DNA of 64,000 bases from Flavobacteriales bacterium (GTDB lineage: Bacteria > Bacteroidota > Bacteroidia > Flavobacteriales_D > Crocinitomicaceae), in contig JADFAL010000018.1 in assembly GCA_015665275.1 (NCBI GenBank), positions 1-64,000 of the forward strand, given 5' to 3'. Numbering within the stretch: the stretch's first letter is position 1; each line of letters opens with the position of its first letter. The notes under the pieces were generated by a model. That model worked only from the letters and a program-made list of their open reading frames with translations. It was not told the DNA's origin and ran no database searches. Made by a program: the position numbers and the translations under genes. Below are positions 1 to 7,000 of this stretch, in pieces.

Positions 1-1
1 G

Positions 2-838
2 TATTCACCGGAACGCATCAACCCAGGAGACAAGGTACATACATTACAAAACGTCGTAAAAGTAGTTTCAGGATGTTGTGATACCTCACTGGAAGAAATT
101 GCAAAAACATACGAATTGGTTGTTGGAGCCGGAGTACATCGTGCATCAACAATAAAAGTAGCAGAAGCAGCTAAGATCATCGAGAATACGCAGCGAGACG
201 TTAACATTGCTTTGATCAACGAATTGTCGATCATTTTCGATAAACTAGACATCAATACGTACGATGTATTAGAGGCTGCCGGAACAAAATGGAACTTTCT
301 TGGTTTCACGCCAGGATTGGTTGGAGGGCACTGTATTGGAGTCGATCCGCACTACCTCACGCACAAAGCGAAACAAGCCGGGTATCATTCACAAGTGATC
401 AACAGCGGTCGTTACGTGAACGATTCCATGGGATTCTATATTGGTAAGCAAACCGTAAAGAAGATTTTGGCGAAAGGAAAAACCATTCAAAATGCGAAAG
501 TATTGGTAATGGGAGCTACATTCAAGGAAGACGTTACGGACATTCGAAATTCCAAAGTTGTTGATATTGTAAACGAATTGAAATCGTTCCAAGTAGACGT
601 TCACTTGGTCGATCCACATGCTTCTTCTGCTGAAATGGAGCATGAGTATGGAGTTCCTTTGAAGGCTAAGGCAGATAGCGATTACGATGCAATTATCGTT
701 GCTGTAAATCATGAGGTTTACAAGAATAAGACAGAGGCTGATTTCCGAGGAATGATGAAAGACGACTTAGGCGTTTTTGTAGATGTAAAAGGAATCTTCA
801 AAAACAAAATTCAAAATCTCGACTACTGGAGTCTGTAG
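2..838 (+). CDS. UDP-N-acetylhexosamine 6-dehydrogenase, 5'-truncated by window edge
   Basis: Nucleotide-sugar dehydrogenase that oxidises C6 of a UDP-N-acetylhexosamine to the uronic acid with NAD+, for capsule or O-antigen. Only the last 278 residues are present: reading frame 2 is open from the first base, so the N-terminal Rossmann domain and true start lie outside the window. The visible part starts with YSPERINPGDKVH, typical of the TviB/WbpA/WbpO subgroup. It carries the catalytic-cysteine motif GGHCIGVDPHYL, then the C-terminal UDP-binding domain (GATFKEDVTDIRNSKV). The next gene, rmlB, begins 1 nt after the stop, so the two are probably cotranscribed. The family is secure; the exact sugar (GlcNAc, GalNAc or ManNAc) is not. 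Confidence 0.9.
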   Translation, partial: YSPERINPGDKVHTLQNVVKVVSGCCDTSLEEIAKTYELVVGAGVHRASTIKVAEAAKIIENTQRDVNIALINELSIIFDKLDINTYDVLEAAGTKWNFLGFTPGLVGGHCIGVDPHYLTHKAKQAGYHSQVINSGRYVNDSMGFYIGKQTVKKILAKGKTIQNAKVLVMGATFKEDVTDIRNSKVVDIVNELKSFQVDVHLVDPHASSAEMEHEYGVPLKAKADSDYDAIIVAVNHEVYKNKTEADFRGMMKDDLGVFVDVKGIFKNKIQNLDYWSL

Positions 839-839
839 C

Positions 840-1898
840 ATGGATTGGAAGAAAAAAATATTGGTTACCGGAGGAGCCGGTTTCATTGGATCGCACCTCG
901 TTCGATTGCTTGTAAATAAGTATCCGGATTATTTGGTCGTGAACTTCGATAAACTCACTTACGCTGGAAACCTAAACAATTTGGACGACGTTAAGGATCA
1001 TAAGAATTATGTTTTCGTTAAAGGCGATATCTGTTCTAATTCCGACGTTAAAGAAGCATTTGAATCATACGATATTTCGGATGTCATTCATTTGGCAGCA
1101 GAGTCCCACGTAGATCGATCCATTGAAGGTCCGATTGAATTTGTAATGACCAATGTTGTGGGGACCGTAAACTTATTGCATGCGGCGCGAAATCATTGGG
1201 GCAAAGAAGACGGACACATTTTCCATCACGTTTCTACGGATGAGGTGTACGGTTCGCTTGGAGCCGAAGGATTGTTTGAAGAAACTACGGCCTACGACCC
1301 AAGAAGTCCCTATTCCGCTTCGAAAGCATCTTCGGATCATTTTGTGAATGCCTTCCATCATACTTATGGAATGCCGATCAAGATCTCAAATTGTTCTAAT
1401 AACTACGGAAGCCATCAGTTCCCAGAGAAGCTAATTCCATTGATGATTCACAATATCGTTCATAACAAAGCACTTCCGGTGTACGGAAAAGGGGAGAACA
1501 TTCGCGATTGGCTGTGGGTAGTTGATCATGCAAGTGCCATCGAAACTATTTTCCACGAAGGAAGAATTGGCGAATCTTATAATGTAGGCGGATTGAACGA
1601 ATGGACCAATATCGACTTGGTACGTTTTCTCTGTAAAATGATGGATGAGAAACTGGATCGGGAACCCGGTACGAATGAGAAATTGATCTCCTTTGTAACA
1701 GATCGCGCTGGACACGATTTAAGATATGCTATTGATGCAACCAAGCTAGAAGAGGAATTGAAATGGAGACCTTCCATTACATTCGAAGAAGGCTTAGAGA
1801 AAACAGTGGATTGGTATCTAGCGAATCAAGAATGGGTAGAGCAGGTAACTAGCGGAGATTATCAGGCCTATTACGATAATATGTACTCAGATCGATAA
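840..1898 (+). CDS. rfbB: dTDP-glucose 4,6-dehydratase
   Basis: Converts dTDP-glucose to dTDP-4-keto-6-deoxyglucose, the entry step to dTDP-L-rhamnose and other deoxysugars, in the cytoplasm. It is an extended short-chain dehydrogenase of 352 residues, normal for the family. The NAD motif GGAGFIGSH is at residues 11-19. HVSTDEVYG at 130-138 supplies the active-site Thr-Asp-Glu, and YSASK at 158-162 holds the catalytic Tyr and Lys. SNNYGSHQFPEKLIP and the conserved R-D-W substrate region follow. The ATG lies 1 nt after the dehydrogenase stop, and the CpsB-like gene starts 2 nt after this stop. No rmlA, rmlC or rmlD is visible, so rhamnose itself cannot be claimed. Confidence 0.95.
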   Translation: MDWKKKILVTGGAGFIGSHLVRLLVNKYPDYLVVNFDKLTYAGNLNNLDDVKDHKNYVFVKGDICSNSDVKEAFESYDISDVIHLAAESHVDRSIEGPIEFVMTNVVGTVNLLHAARNHWGKEDGHIFHHVSTDEVYGSLGAEGLFEETTAYDPRSPYSASKASSDHFVNAFHHTYGMPIKISNCSNNYGSHQFPEKLIPLMIHNIVHNKALPVYGKGENIRDWLWVVDHASAIETIFHEGRIGESYNVGGLNEWTNIDLVRFLCKMMDEKLDREPGTNEKLISFVTDRAGHDLRYAIDATKLEEELKWRPSITFEEGLEKTVDWYLANQEWVEQVTSGDYQAYYDNMYSDR

Positions 1899-1900
1899 GC

Positions 1901-2653
1901 ATGTTGAATCGCCTATTTCGCAATAAAGAAACTCCATTACCACCAGCAGATTGGAGCGTACTCAAGGCGGACATGCATTCTCACTTAATTCCAGGAATCG
2001 ACGACGGATCCCAAAACATGGATCAAACCATTGCCATGCTGGCAAAATTCGAATCGCTCGGATATCAGAAGATTGTGACTACGCCGCACATCATGAGCGA
2101 TTACTTCAAGAATACACCAGAAATCATTTTGGGTGGACTCAAAAACGTTCAGGAAACGGCGCAAAAGCTCGGACTTAAGATTCAAATTGAAGCCGCAGCG
2201 GAATACTATTTTGACGACGCTTTCATTAAGTGGCTGCAGAATAAAGAGGAACTTTTAACCTTTGGCGATCGATTTCTACTTTTCGAATTTTCTTTCCATG
2301 AGCCACCAGCTCAAGCCGACGCAATGGTTTTCGAAATGATTACACAGAAGTACCAGCCCATTCTAGCACACTTCGAAAGATATACGTACTACCTCGGATC
2401 CTTGGATAGAGCAAGGGAATTGCGCGAACGTGGAGTGAATATTCAGGTAAATATCAATTCCCTCACAGGACATTATGGTCCAGCGATCAAGAAGCAAGCA
2501 GAATTACTCGTCGATGAAAAACTCATCGATTTCCTGGGTAGTGATTGCCATCGCATCGAACACTTGATGAAAATTGAGCAAGCAGCAACACTGCCCTACG
2601 TGCACAAAGCACTGGAACTTCCGTTGAAAAATGCTTCCTTAATCGCCTCGTAG
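1901..2653 (+). CDS. CpsB/YwqE-type tyrosine-protein phosphatase (PHP fold)
   Basis: Metal-dependent protein-tyrosine phosphatase of the PHP family; relatives dephosphorylate the BY-kinase that controls polysaccharide chain export. At 250 residues it has the expected size. Metal ligands are seen in DMHSHLIPGIDDGS (residues 24-37), TPH (61-63) and the C-terminal GSDCHR (213-218). There is no signal peptide, so it acts in the cytoplasm. It closes a three-gene polysaccharide operon. The cognate Wzc-like tyrosine kinase is not in the window and may lie upstream of base 1. Family assignment is firm; the target is inferred. Confidence 0.88.
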   Translation: MLNRLFRNKETPLPPADWSVLKADMHSHLIPGIDDGSQNMDQTIAMLAKFESLGYQKIVTTPHIMSDYFKNTPEIILGGLKNVQETAQKLGLKIQIEAAAEYYFDDAFIKWLQNKEELLTFGDRFLLFEFSFHEPPAQADAMVFEMITQKYQPILAHFERYTYYLGSLDRARELRERGVNIQVNINSLTGHYGPAIKKQAELLVDEKLIDFLGSDCHRIEHLMKIEQAATLPYVHKALELPLKNASLIAS

Positions 2654-2687
2654 AATTTAACCTTCTACAATTCACATCTCACATTTC

Positions 2688-2735
2688 GGCTTCTCGACAC
2701 TTCGGCAAGCTCAGTACGTCGCAGCTCGAAGACCG
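2688..2735. repeat. Candidate dispersed intergenic repeat (CTTCGGCAAGCTCAG type)
   Basis: Downstream of the polysaccharide operon is a G+C-richer stretch containing CACTTCGGCAAGCTCAGT, flanked by imperfect inverted ends (TTCTCGA near the left, TCGAAGA near the right). It codes for nothing and resembles, by recognition, a short motif scattered between genes in many Bacteroidota genomes. There is only one copy in this window, so its repeat nature is inference. Confidence 0.4.
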
Positions 2736-2790
2736 CAACTCAGGAACTCAACTCATAACTCCAGCAACCTTCAACCTTCCACCTTCCATT
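2736..2790. repeat. Low-complexity intergenic spacer (AACTC / AACCTTC units)
   Basis: Loose tandem units of the form AACTCA are followed by AACCTTC and CACCTTC, with no open frame. Similar pyrimidine-rich units appear at 56822-56846 next to another operon end. Such text-like spacers are common at gene ends in this phylum; no function is known to me. Confidence 0.4.
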
Positions 2791-2819
2791 TTCTAAATCA
2801 ATCAAGTTTTCACTTATAA

Positions 2820-2852
2820 TTGTTACCATGGTAAATAAATTAATTATATTTG
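2820..2852 (+). promoter_or_regulatory. Promoter of membrane-YceI gene with palindrome in the spacer
   Basis: TTG at 2820-2822 and TATATTTG at 2845-2852, 22 bases apart, match the Bacteroidota -33/-7 consensus. The spacer holds the perfect 12-base palindrome TTACCATGGTAA (2823-2834), well placed for a repressor. The promoter overlaps an in-frame TTG at 2850, which therefore cannot be the start codon. Confidence 0.6.
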
Positions 2853-2867
2853 AAAAAAATAAGAGGT

Positions 2868-4403
2868 ATGAACGCGTTATTGTTAACCACTCTTGTGGTG
2901 TTAGGATTGGCAAGTATTTTATTGCTGTGGAAGAAGGATAAGAGGTTAGTAGGGATGTTCAATGCATTGTTTGCTGTTACGCTGATGCAATGGGCGGCCA
3001 CGTTATTCAACAACGAAGGGGCAATGGCGCTTCATGTGCTGTCAGGCGTATTGGTCCTTGGATACCTAATTGCACAATTTGTACCTAAGAAGGAAGCAAT
3101 TGGAGCAATCAGTAGTACTGTACTGGTATTAGCGGCGTTCTTTATCGCTGGAAAAGGGGAAATGATCATTAACGAAGGAACAACGGCTGCAGAGACAAAA
3201 TTCATCGTTGCCGGTGTTTTGATGGGGTCGCTAGTGCCATTCTTAGTACGTTTGAAACTTAATTTTCTTTCCAAATGGGTTCCAGCATTATTGCCCAAGG
3301 CGTGGTCCGTTGCTGTGTACCCTTTGCTAGCAGGTCTCGGTTTTTTAATCGCATCTCTAGGAAGTCCAATCTATGGGCCAATGTTGGTAGGAGCAGCTTT
3401 TTTAATCAATTCGTTTTTCGATAACAAACGCAGTGCAAATACTGGAATTTCTGTCTATGCGTTGGCCAGTATGCCGCTTCTAATGATTGGGGAAGAGGTG
3501 AATCCCTCTCTTGTGAATGCAGATGTTATCGGTGGATTGTTAATGGGGGCATTTGCAGTGGTTTTACTCAATAAGTTGTGGTCAGGAGAAAAAAGCATCC
3601 TATTAACTGTAGTGGCTTACGGAATTATTTTCGGGACCATTTTGGGAATTACAAATGCAGGAGGAACCTACGAGCAACTCGGAGGATTCGATGCTTTTAT
3701 AGCGATTCTCGTTGGTGCTGCACTATCGAACGCAATCAAAGGGAAGTCATATCAAGGAGTATCATTATTGGCGCCACTATTTGCGCTAGGATTGTTTGTT
3801 CCAGCTCTTTTAGTAAATGAGGAAGAGAAGGCTGAAAAGAAAGAAATTATCACAATGGATGTTTCAGGGACGGATGATAGCGGAGAGCCAGTTCAAGGTC
3901 CAACTGTGTTGCCTATAACGGATTTGTCAGGGAATTATTCAATAAAAGCGGACGAATCTGTGGTGCAGTTCGAACTGGGTAAAGAAGGCTCGAGAACCAA
4001 AGGACAATTCAAAAAGGTTTCTGGATCATTTTCAATTTCCGAAGATTTATCAAAAGCAAGCGTCAACGTAATCATGGATATGAAAGATTTTACCACCTTC
4101 AATGGCATGCGCGACAAGAGTCTTCGAGGGGAAGATTACTTTAGTACGGACCGTTATCCGAAGATGAAATTCAAAGGAACCGGGTTTACGGACAAAGGAA
4201 ATGACTTGTACGAAGTAGCTGGTATTTTTACCATGTTAGGCAAATCGAAGCCTGTTACGGTTAAGATGCAACGCGTTGAGTTGGGGGATCGCATCGTATT
4301 AATTGGTTCTGGATCTTTGGACCGAACTGAATTCGGAATGTCGCCAAATGCGAACGAAGGAAACGTTGTAGATTTTAACTATCAAGTCGATCTTCAGAAG
4401 TAA
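2868..4403 (+). CDS. Multi-pass membrane protein fused to C-terminal YceI-like domain
   Basis: Protein of 511 residues. Residues 1 to about 320 form roughly ten to twelve hydrophobic segments separated by very short loops, with no family I recognise. A linker of about 25 charged and polar residues follows. Residues 353-511 then form a YceI-like lipocalin-fold domain (start LSGNYSIKADESVVQF; later LRGEDYFSTDRYPKMKFKGT and a C-terminal LDRTEFGMSPN). YceI domains bind isoprenoid or other lipids and are usually secreted alone, so a fusion to a membrane body is unusual. ATG 2868 is preferred because the promoter -7 box covers the upstream TTG. The 3' end overlaps the convergent DUF2279 gene by 10 bases. 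Lipid handling is inferred from the domain only. Confidence 0.8.
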   Translation: MNALLLTTLVVLGLASILLLWKKDKRLVGMFNALFAVTLMQWAATLFNNEGAMALHVLSGVLVLGYLIAQFVPKKEAIGAISSTVLVLAAFFIAGKGEMIINEGTTAAETKFIVAGVLMGSLVPFLVRLKLNFLSKWVPALLPKAWSVAVYPLLAGLGFLIASLGSPIYGPMLVGAAFLINSFFDNKRSANTGISVYALASMPLLMIGEEVNPSLVNADVIGGLLMGAFAVVLLNKLWSGEKSILLTVVAYGIIFGTILGITNAGGTYEQLGGFDAFIAILVGAALSNAIKGKSYQGVSLLAPLFALGLFVPALLVNEEEKAEKKEIITMDVSGTDDSGEPVQGPTVLPITDLSGNYSIKADESVVQFELGKEGSRTKGQFKKVSGSFSISEDLSKASVNVIMDMKDFTTFNGMRDKSLRGEDYFSTDRYPKMKFKGTGFTDKGNDLYEVAGIFTMLGKSKPVTVKMQRVELGDRIVLIGSGSLDRTEFGMSPNANEGNVVDFNYQVDLQK

Positions 4404-5326
4404 AACGGACTTCCTACCAATTTACCGTCTCGTAGCATCACCGTTGGGAAAGGGATCTTGAGGTAATTGAGTTGCTTCACTATTGCCTTTAACCAAGGGC
4501 GTTTGATGGGAATCTGACTAAAATCAATATCCAATGAAAATAGGAATTCACGCTGCTCATTGTAGGTGATTCCAGTAGATGCATCAAGATATGTCGGTTC
4601 TGATCCTACCAGTTTTTCATGAGCGCTATATCCAAAGGAGAAACAGGCCCACTTCGGAATCTTACTGTTTTTAAGGAAACGTGCCGGACTGAAACTCAGC
4701 CAATACGTCTGTCCATTGTAATCTTTAAGAAGCGACTCGGTAAAGGAACTTCCCAAGACTTCCGGTCGAATTTCTGCAAAGGGCGAGGGGCTGTATGAAA
4801 ACTTGGGTAGAATGCGTTGCTCTTTCCAGAGAAGTTCTTGTGCTGTATATAAAGAGGAACCAACCATGTTAGAAGCGAAGTCTGCCCAAGACCATCCCCA
4901 TTCTCCGGAAAATCCATCAAGAACCTCCAGTGTTGTTTGATAACCCATTGAAACACCAAAGCCAATCCAGGTGGAAGTTTTCTGATTCACCCCAGACCAC
5001 TGATACAGGTCACTCGTCAATCCATTCAGTTGATACGCAGTATAAACGTGACCGATCTTGTCCATTTGCAGCCAATTGCGAGAATCGTCAAAAAACTGAA
5101 AGGATCCATTAGATCCATCAGCATACCAAACCGTTTGAAGGGCAATCATGGAACCTGCCCAAACACTCCCCACAGATGAACTTACTCCAATAATTCGGTT
5201 CTTGTTTGGTGATGTTGCTTTCTCAAAGAATCCGTATTCTCTTCTCGGTGATATCGAAATACTATCCTGCGCGGTGGCAGTCATAGAGAAAGTGCTTAAA
5301 AGTAGTACCGTCAGCAATTTGAGCAT
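4394..5326 (-). CDS. DUF2279 family envelope protein
   Basis: Protein of 310 residues with an N-terminal signal peptide (MLKLLTVLLLSTFSMTATAQ), so exported. The core MDKIGHVYTAYQ motif and the following GFSGEWGWSWADFASN segment are typical of DUF2279, whose relatives are predicted outer-membrane or periplasmic proteins of unknown role. The C-terminal half is rich in alternating hydrophobic residues and aromatic ends, compatible with beta strands, and it ends in Phe. ATG at 5326 is chosen over an in-frame TTG 6 bases upstream because the signal peptide begins cleanly there. It is convergent with the YceI fusion gene. Function unknown. Confidence 0.8.
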   Translation of the reverse strand: MLKLLTVLLLSTFSMTATAQDSISISPRREYGFFEKATSPNKNRIIGVSSSVGSVWAGSMIALQTVWYADGSNGSFQFFDDSRNWLQMDKIGHVYTAYQLNGLTSDLYQWSGVNQKTSTWIGFGVSMGYQTTLEVLDGFSGEWGWSWADFASNMVGSSLYTAQELLWKEQRILPKFSYSPSPFAEIRPEVLGSSFTESLLKDYNGQTYWLSFSPARFLKNSKIPKWACFSFGYSAHEKLVGSEPTYLDASTGITYNEQREFLFSLDIDFSQIPIKRPWLKAIVKQLNYLKIPFPTVMLRDGKLVGSPFYF

Positions 5327-5408
5327 ATCCAAAATTACGTTAAATCAATAACTTACTTGAGAGGAACACGTATTTTTAGTGAGGCCATTTCTTTCTATGG
5401 AAATATGC

Positions 5409-5416
5409 TATTTTTG
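5409..5416 (+). promoter_or_regulatory. Candidate -7 box for the LOG-family operon
   Basis: TATTTTTG matches TAnnTTTG and lies 57 bases upstream of the LOG start codon. No good -33 TTG is present at the expected distance, so support is partial. Confidence 0.35.
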
Positions 5417-5473
5417 TTCGTTTGCGAATGACCGTTCTTGCGGTAGCAGCGATTCAACACTAAAAATACTTAA

Positions 5474-6154
5474 ATGACGAATATCAAAGACTGGAACGAT
5501 ATTAAAACCAACGATAGCTGGGCAATTTTCAAGATTATTGCCGAATTTGTTGACGGATACGAACGCATGGCCAAAATTGGTCCGTGTATTTCAGTTTTTG
5601 GTTCTGCACGTACAAAACCGGATAACAAGTACTACCAGATGGGAGTTGAAGTTTCCGAACTATTGGCGAAAGGAGGTTACGGAGTAATTACCGGTGGTGG
5701 TCCCGGAATCATGGAGGCTGGAAACAAAGGAGCTCAGCAAGGAGGTGGTAAATCCGTGGGATTGAACATCGATTTGCCGTTCGAGCAAAGTCACAACCCA
5801 TTCATCGACCCGGAACACGTTTTGGAATTTGATTACTTCTTCGTGCGCAAAGTAATGTTCGTGAAATACGCGCAAGGATTTGTTGTACTTCCTGGTGGAT
5901 TCGGAACCTTAGATGAATTGTTCGAAGCACTAACCTTGATTCAAACAAAAAAGATTAACAACCGTCCAGTAGTATTAATCGGAAAACAATATTGGCAAGG
6001 ATTGTTCGACTGGATTAAGGCTTCAATGCTGGAATCAGAATCCAATATTTCTCCAAAAGATCTCGATCTCTTCGGAATTGTAGATAACGCGGAAGAAGCG
6101 TATCACTATATCGATGACTTCTATAAGTCACACGACATGTCACCTAATTTCTAA
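5474..6154 (+). CDS. LOG family (TIGR00730) nucleotide 5'-monophosphate phosphoribohydrolase-like protein
   Basis: Protein of 226 residues of the Rossmann-like family once called putative lysine decarboxylase. Characterised members release the base from cytokinin or purine nucleoside 5'-monophosphates. Both family motifs are intact: GGGPGIMEA at residues 74-82 and PGGFGTLDELFE at 140-151, including the catalytic Arg (FFVRKVMF) and Glu region. No signal peptide. It heads a tight run with the PASTA, T9SS-cargo and rluD genes (gaps of 20, 13 and 8 nt). Substrate cannot be told; a nucleotide-salvage role is inferred. Confidence 0.88.
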   Translation: MTNIKDWNDIKTNDSWAIFKIIAEFVDGYERMAKIGPCISVFGSARTKPDNKYYQMGVEVSELLAKGGYGVITGGGPGIMEAGNKGAQQGGGKSVGLNIDLPFEQSHNPFIDPEHVLEFDYFFVRKVMFVKYAQGFVVLPGGFGTLDELFEALTLIQTKKINNRPVVLIGKQYWQGLFDWIKASMLESESNISPKDLDLFGIVDNAEEAYHYIDDFYKSHDMSPNF

Positions 6155-6174
6155 CATAGCATTTACGAATCGCC

Positions 6175-6987
6175 ATGAAAGACTTTTTCAAGAAACTCGG
6201 AAATTTCATTTGGAGCAAAGCCTTCGGAATCAACTTCGCGGTATTGATTATTGTCTATCTGGGGTTGTATTTCGGACTACAAGCATGGCTGAAAAGCACT
6301 ACAAACCACGGAATTGAGGTAACGGTTCCTAACATGGTCGGTAAGAATTCCAATAATGCTAAGTCCATGTTAAGTGGCACTGAATTGGAATACGAAGTTC
6401 TAGATTCCATATACAAACCAGACGTGGTTGCAGGAACTATTTTGGCGCAAGACCCTAAAGCTACCTCCATGACAGGAGTGAAAGTAAAGAAAGGTCGCAG
6501 AATTCGATTGAGAGTTTCAAAGCGAACTATGCTGGTAGAAATGCCCAATTTGATTGATAAATCTCAACGGTTCGCTGAAGGCGTTCTTAGAAACCGTGAA
6601 TTTAGATATACGCTCGAATACAAACCAACCAAAGAAGCAGATGGCGCAGTGTTAGAGCAATGGTATAATGGTAAAAAGATAGAAGGAGGACAAAAAATTC
6701 CTATTGGTTCCAAAATAAAATTGATTGTTGGACGTAATGAAGTTGGGATTCTTCAGGATTTGCCAAACCTTTCTGGTATGAGTATCGTTCAGGCACAAAA
6801 GGAAGTGGAACGCATGATAAACATGGAGTTTCTACTCGGAGTTTGTCAGGGATGTGAAACACCGGAAGATTCATCTGCAGCAATTGTGTTTACACAATCG
6901 CCCGAATGGATTGAAGGAGGGACGGTAGAGTCTGGCGGTTCGATCGTAATTATGGCGCGAATGCCAGGTGAAGAGATCCCAGAATAA
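6175..6987 (+). CDS. PASTA domain protein, single-pass membrane anchor
   Basis: Protein of 270 residues with a short cytoplasmic N-terminus, one transmembrane segment at about residues 18-38, and three PASTA repeats at about 45-112, 115-188 and 192-262. Repeat marks are VPNMVGKN, MPNLIDKS and LPNLSGMS, each followed by a region ending in a basic or glycine turn. PASTA domains bind peptidoglycan fragments and are usually attached to Ser/Thr kinases or penicillin-binding proteins. Here there is no catalytic domain, the usual state in Bacteroidota. It sits between a LOG-family gene and a T9SS cargo gene. Likely a periplasmic cell-wall sensor or scaffold, by inference. Confidence 0.85.
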   Translation: MKDFFKKLGNFIWSKAFGINFAVLIIVYLGLYFGLQAWLKSTTNHGIEVTVPNMVGKNSNNAKSMLSGTELEYEVLDSIYKPDVVAGTILAQDPKATSMTGVKVKKGRRIRLRVSKRTMLVEMPNLIDKSQRFAEGVLRNREFRYTLEYKPTKEADGAVLEQWYNGKKIEGGQKIPIGSKIKLIVGRNEVGILQDLPNLSGMSIVQAQKEVERMINMEFLLGVCQGCETPEDSSAAIVFTQSPEWIEGGTVESGGSIVIMARMPGEEIPE

Positions 6988-7000
6988 CCTTACAGAACTT

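Noticed and set aside
5330-5337. TAATTTTG on the minus strand as promoter of the DUF2279 gene
   Set aside because: It overlaps the start region, so transcription would begin inside the coding sequence.
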